Source of the DNA: Deltaproteobacteria bacterium
Lineage (GTDB): Bacteria > Desulfobacterota > Syntrophia > Syntrophales > Smithellaceae
Length of the DNA stretch: 10,211 nucleotides
Direction of reading: 5' to 3'
Assembly (NCBI GenBank): GCA_009668925.1
Contig: SBEK01000143.1
Coordinates: 1 to 10,211 of the forward strand
In this document: piece after piece, positions 6,963-10,211 of the stretch
Layout of the letters: the number at the start of each line of letters is the position of its first letter
How positions within the stretch are numbered: position 1 is the first letter of the stretch
Position numbers and translations under genes: made by a program
The notes under the pieces: model-generated
The model's input: only the letters and a program-made list of their open reading frames with translations
Database searches by the model: none
Told to the model about the DNA's origin: nothing

Positions 6963-9461
6963 TTATTGGCTCTCGGCCGGTTGATTGGGAGTTTCCATCC
7001 AGGGGGTGACCTGAAGGGTTTTACCGTCGGAATATATGAAAATCGCTCCATTTCTATCGGTGCGAAAGATTTTCGTGCCGGCATGTTTGTAGCGCTCGAT
7101 GACCGCGGGGTGAGGGTGGCTGAAGACGTTGCTTCTTCCGGCGCTGATGATTGCAAAGCGACTGGATGCGGCGTGTATGAAGGCGATGGAATTAGAATGG
7201 ATTGAACCGTGATGCGGCACGAATAGCAGATCGCTCCCCAGGTCATGTCGCGAATCCAGCAACAATGCTTCAACGCGCGCGGAGATATCACCGGTCAACA
7301 GAAACCTGTTGGTTCCGTGCGTCATTTTCATGACCAGCGAAGAATCATTGACATCGTGATACGATATCAGGTTTCGTCTGTCGATCGGCGGAGGCAGAGG
7401 CCACAAGAACTGGACACGAATACCGGATATTTCTTCGGGCGGTGATTGAGCGGACAGGACTTTAATATCCAGCGCGCGTTCACGGATTAATTTTGCCCAG
7501 GTTTGATAGAGCTCGTCGTCGGCGACCGCATGTGTACACCACACTTCCCGGACATCGAAATTCTTTATGATATGGATCAAACCTTGAAGATGGTCCGGAT
7601 GCGGATGCGTGAGGGCAACGATATCAATTCGCTTGATTCTCTGGGCATAGAGAAATGGCGCGATGACCGCTTTTCCCATGTCGAATGAACTGTCATGAAA
7701 ACCGCCGCCGTCGACCAGCATCTTGACGCCGTGTGGGAATTGAAGGAGTGTGGCCGACCCTTGTCCCACGTCTATAGCCGTAATTCTCAAACCGGAAGCA
7801 TATTTATCTTTCAGGGCAAGATAAGCGGAATCACCGATGATCAGGATCAGCGAGATAATGAGCAGTATTCTGATTAGCATAGGATGGCGCGCCGGGAATG
7901 CCTTGCCGTTTCTTTTGTCCGCGGGAACCCATGTTTCGACCAGGAGAAAGAGAAAGACATAGAACACTATCATTTCAGCCATGTTTGGCTTTGTAAAGGT
8001 GTAGGTCGACCACGATAAATCTGCCAGCCGATGAATGATCGCCACGGAAACACCTACTAAACATGAGGCGGCTGAAATGAGAAGACCGGCCATCCAGGGT
8101 GAGAACAGAGCAACGATAATAAAGCCCATAGCCGGAATGAGTGCCAGCATTCCCAACAGCGGAACAGCGACCAGGTTGGCGATTAACGTGACGGTGGATG
8201 CCCGGTTAAAATAAAACACAATTATGGGAAGCGTACCCAGGGTGGCGGCGGCAGAAACCAGCAGGAATAGATAAACCCGTCGGCAGAGGGTTTGCAGCCA
8301 ATGGGGCGTATAGATCGGCAACCCTATCGGGAGATCTCTGAATTTGGGAACGATATACAATATCGCAAACACTGCGCCGAAGGACAATTGGAACGAAATA
8401 TCAAAAAGAGACTCGGGCGCGATGATCAAAATGATCAAGGCCGCGGCAAAGAGGACGTTATAGAGGTCTCTTTGCTTTTCGATGAGCAACGCCGCCAGAA
8501 CAGCGACAGTCATGAGGGTTGACCGCATGACCGTTGTTCCCATCCCGGCAACCAGAGCATAGATAATGACCGGTCCCAGAGACGCAGCCGTGGCGATTTT
8601 GACAATATTGAATCTCAGCATCAGATACTCTGAAAATTTCGTGAGAAAAAATATCAGCAAGAAACTTCCTGCCGCGACCATGCCGACATGCAAGCCGGAA
8701 ATGGAGAGAATATGAGACGTGCCGGTTTTGGCAAAATCGTCACGAACGTCCGGCGGAATGGATTTTTGATTGCCGAGCGTCATGGCCTCGATGATCTCTC
8801 TTTGGGGGGAGGGGGCATTCATATAAATCAGATTTCGCAGGTACAATCGAAATGTTTCCAATCTCCAGTAAATGCCGCTGCCTGAATTGCGCCTTATCAG
8901 GACAATGCCGGCGCGGTTGGCCACGAATCCGGACACATAAATTCCCCGATGGTTGAGATGCCGTTTGTAATCGAAACTGCCCGGGTTATGAAAACGATGA
9001 ATCGTCTTGAGGGCACAATGAAAGCGGACAAAATCACCATACTGAAAATTGAGGCCCCCGGGTACGACCAGTCGAATATTTCCTGTTGCAGAAATATAAG
9101 AATTATTCTTAATCAATCTTCGGCAATTGACCACCAGAATATCGCCGGACGGTGAAACGGCTTCGGCCGATTGGACGACACCTTCAACCGTTATGCGGCC
9201 CTGGCCTGCCTGATGGATAATATGCTGCTCGTTCTCCGTCAGATAGTGCGGTCTCTGGATATCGAATAAACCGACGATGAGCATCAGCAGCATAAGGAGA
9301 ACGAAGGATGCCCTGTCCCATCGCCGTCTGACACTGATGAGCAGAAGGAACAGGACGGCCCCTGCTCCGGCGATTAGGAGACACGGCGGCGTGTTAATAT
9401 TGTCGCCGATCAAAATGCCGATGATCAGGCCGATAAGAGGATAGAACATGGGTCTGCGCAT
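6963..9461 (-). CDS. comEC: ComEC/Rec2-family DNA internalisation protein
   Basis: Inner-membrane channel that takes single-stranded DNA into the cytoplasm during natural transformation. At 832 residues it is full length with all three parts. The first is an N-terminal membrane segment pair (about 6-45 and 52-67) with an OB-like DUF4131 region (about 85-190). The second is the polytopic Competence domain with TGTSHILSISGLHVG (246-260), FQLSFGA (357-363) and several helices to about residue 550. The third is a metallo-beta-lactamase-like domain with DVGQGSA (564-570), LVDGGG (582-587), the metal-site motif THPHPDH (618-624), NDSSLV (705-710), TGDI (723-726), VPHHGS (748-753) and SHPHP (781-785). 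The HxHxDH-type motif is intact, so the nuclease-like domain may be active. The ATG at 9461 has only a weak AT-rich GAAAGAA upstream. It is divergent from a PilS-like gene, which fits pilus-assisted DNA uptake. Family is clear; whether the host is transformable is not known. Confidence 0.95.
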   Translation of the reverse strand: MRRPMFYPLIGLIIGILIGDNINTPPCLLIAGAGAVLFLLLISVRRRWDRASFVLLMLLMLIVGLFDIQRPHYLTENEQHIIHQAGQGRITVEGVVQSAEAVSPSGDILVVNCRRLIKNNSYISATGNIRLVVPGGLNFQYGDFVRFHCALKTIHRFHNPGSFDYKRHLNHRGIYVSGFVANRAGIVLIRRNSGSGIYWRLETFRLYLRNLIYMNAPSPQREIIEAMTLGNQKSIPPDVRDDFAKTGTSHILSISGLHVGMVAAGSFLLIFFLTKFSEYLMLRFNIVKIATAASLGPVIIYALVAGMGTTVMRSTLMTVAVLAALLIEKQRDLYNVLFAAALIILIIAPESLFDISFQLSFGAVFAILYIVPKFRDLPIGLPIYTPHWLQTLCRRVYLFLLVSAAATLGTLPIIVFYFNRASTVTLIANLVAVPLLGMLALIPAMGFIIVALFSPWMAGLLISAASCLVGVSVAIIHRLADLSWSTYTFTKPNMAEMIVFYVFLFLLVETWVPADKRNGKAFPARHPMLIRILLIISLILIIGDSAYLALKDKYASGLRITAIDVGQGSATLLQFPHGVKMLVDGGGFHDSSFDMGKAVIAPFLYAQRIKRIDIVALTHPHPDHLQGLIHIIKNFDVREVWCTHAVADDELYQTWAKLIRERALDIKVLSAQSPPEEISGIRVQFLWPLPPPIDRRNLISYHDVNDSSLVMKMTHGTNRFLLTGDISARVEALLLDSRHDLGSDLLFVPHHGSIHSNSIAFIHAASSRFAIISAGRSNVFSHPHPAVIERYKHAGTKIFRTDRNGAIFIYSDGKTLQVTPWMETPNQPAESQ

Positions 9462-9500
9462 AACAAAAAATATTCTTTCAGCTGGAAACGACTCAAATGA

Positions 9501-9530
9501 TTGGCTAAAAACCGTAAAATGTAATAATAT
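9501..9530 (+). promoter_or_regulatory. Candidate promoter for the PilS-like gene
   Basis: TTGGCT (9501-9506) and TAATAT (9525-9530) are each four-of-six matches to sigma70 hexamers with an 18-base spacer, in the AT-rich gap between comEC and the divergent gene. The predicted start near 9537 leaves about 34 bases to the ATG at 9571. AT-rich DNA yields such matches by chance, so support is modest. No sigma54 (GG-N10-GC) site was seen. Confidence 0.35.
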
Positions 9531-9570
9531 TTAAAAAGAATCTTCATGGATCATGATTCGGAATCACACT

Positions 9571-10211
9571 ATGCATCAAAATAGAGAAGAAGACGCCAGA
9601 ACCTGGCAGCGACTCAAGTTACTGATCATCATCAGGCTGATCGTCATTTCCATATTTCTGGCGGTCGCATTCTTCCTGGAAATGATGAAGAACGTGCTTC
9701 CCGTTTCGCCCACCGTCATAAATCTGATTTATGTTGTTATTCTTGTGATGTGTGTTCTGTCTCTCTTTTATACACTGCTTTTAAGAAAAGAAAAGTATTT
9801 TCGGCTGAATATTTACACGCAACTTATTGCCGATATTGTCCTGGTTTCCTTACTGGTCTATTTGACCGGAAGCATTGGAAGCAATTATTCGCTGCTCTAT
9901 ACACTGGTTATCATCTATTCTTCGATATTCCTGGGCCGAAAGGGCGCGCTCATCATTGCTTCCGTTTCCAGCGTTGTCTTCGGGTTGGTTCTGGAGCTTG
10001 AATACTTTAACATCATCTCCACGATCTATTCCACTGGTCGGGATTATTCTGTGGAGGCGAGTGATGTATTCGTCAGGATTGCCGTGCATCTTTTATCTTT
10101 CTATATTGTCGCTTTCCTGGCCAGTTTTGTCGTTGAGCAGGAAAAGAAAACAAGGTCGCTTCTGGAGGAAAGGGAATCAGCCTTTGATCAATTGGATGTT
10201 CTTTTCCGCAG
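9571..10211 (+). CDS. pilS: PilS/NtrB-type membrane sensor histidine kinase, N-terminal part (cut by window end)
   Basis: Only the first 213 codons are in the window, with no stop. The visible part is a membrane sensor. Hydrophobic segments lie at about 17-36, 49-71, 83-99, 106-121, 125-146 and 169-188, followed by a charged, coiled-coil-like linker (189-212). This six-helix plan, with a helix starting near an RLKLLIIIRL segment and the SNYSLLYTLVIIYSS block (104-118), matches PilS sensors as I remember them. Those sensors pass signal to the sigma54-dependent regulator PilR to control type IV pilin. The PAS and kinase domains should lie beyond 10211 and cannot be verified. ATG 9571 was chosen for a GGA eight bases upstream; an in-frame ATG at 9553 would add six residues. 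Divergence from comEC is consistent with a pilus/competence role. Confidence 0.72.
   Translation, partial: MHQNREEDARTWQRLKLLIIIRLIVISIFLAVAFFLEMMKNVLPVSPTVINLIYVVILVMCVLSLFYTLLLRKEKYFRLNIYTQLIADIVLVSLLVYLTGSIGSNYSLLYTLVIIYSSIFLGRKGALIIASVSSVVFGLVLELEYFNIISTIYSTGRDYSVEASDVFVRIAVHLLSFYIVAFLASFVVEQEKKTRSLLEERESAFDQLDVLFR

Noticed and set aside
6698..7009. 103-codon + strand frame across the comEC-hisS gap.
   Set aside because: Overlaps the ends of two certain genes antisense, has no ribosome site and no recognisable sequence.
9467..9496. Possible comEC promoter on the minus strand: TTGAGT (9496-9491) and TATTTT (9472-9467), 18-base spacer.
   Set aside because: Transcription would start inside the comEC start codon and the hexamers are weak in AT-rich DNA; not reliable enough to annotate.

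Overview
The window is a compact, mostly housekeeping stretch of a Gram-negative bacterial chromosome. GC content is moderate, gaps between genes are short, and there are no insertion sequences, RNA genes or CRISPR repeats. Three features suggest a deltaproteobacterial (Desulfobacterota-type) host: a histidyl-tRNA synthetase carrying paired-cysteine motifs, an aspartyl-tRNA synthetase with the residues of the non-discriminating class, and a PilS-type sensor divergent from comEC. This is an inference from family memory; no database was searched.

Layout. On the + strand, an exported glutaminyl-peptide cyclotransferase (70-945) is followed by a good sigma70-type promoter (951-979). That promoter should drive adk (1031-1678) and, 15 bases later, a UvrD/PcrA-type helicase (1694-3661). 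The helicase converges on a minus-strand operon, with only 15 bases between the two stop codons. Read in its own direction, that operon is hisS (6720-5446) then aspS (5449-3677), overlapping by four bases (GTGA). Upstream of hisS is a 242-base gap holding a plausible promoter and no convincing gene. Beyond the gap lies comEC (9461-6963, minus), a full-length DNA-uptake channel. About 110 bases separate it from a divergent + strand gene (from 9571) that runs off the window and encodes the membrane part of a PilS-like sensor kinase.

How they fit together. adk supplies and balances adenine nucleotides, the helicase serves DNA repair or replication, and hisS-aspS supply charged tRNAs. The aspS product probably charges both tRNA-Asp and tRNA-Asn, so the cell should also have the GatCAB amidotransferase. 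comEC beside pilS joins DNA uptake to type IV pilus control, which suggests a possible route to natural transformation.

I found no undescribed system. The points worth a second look are the AspRS specificity residues, the cysteine-rich HisRS, the untranslated region before hisS, the stop-codon inverted repeat between the convergent genes, and the comEC/pilS divergent region.
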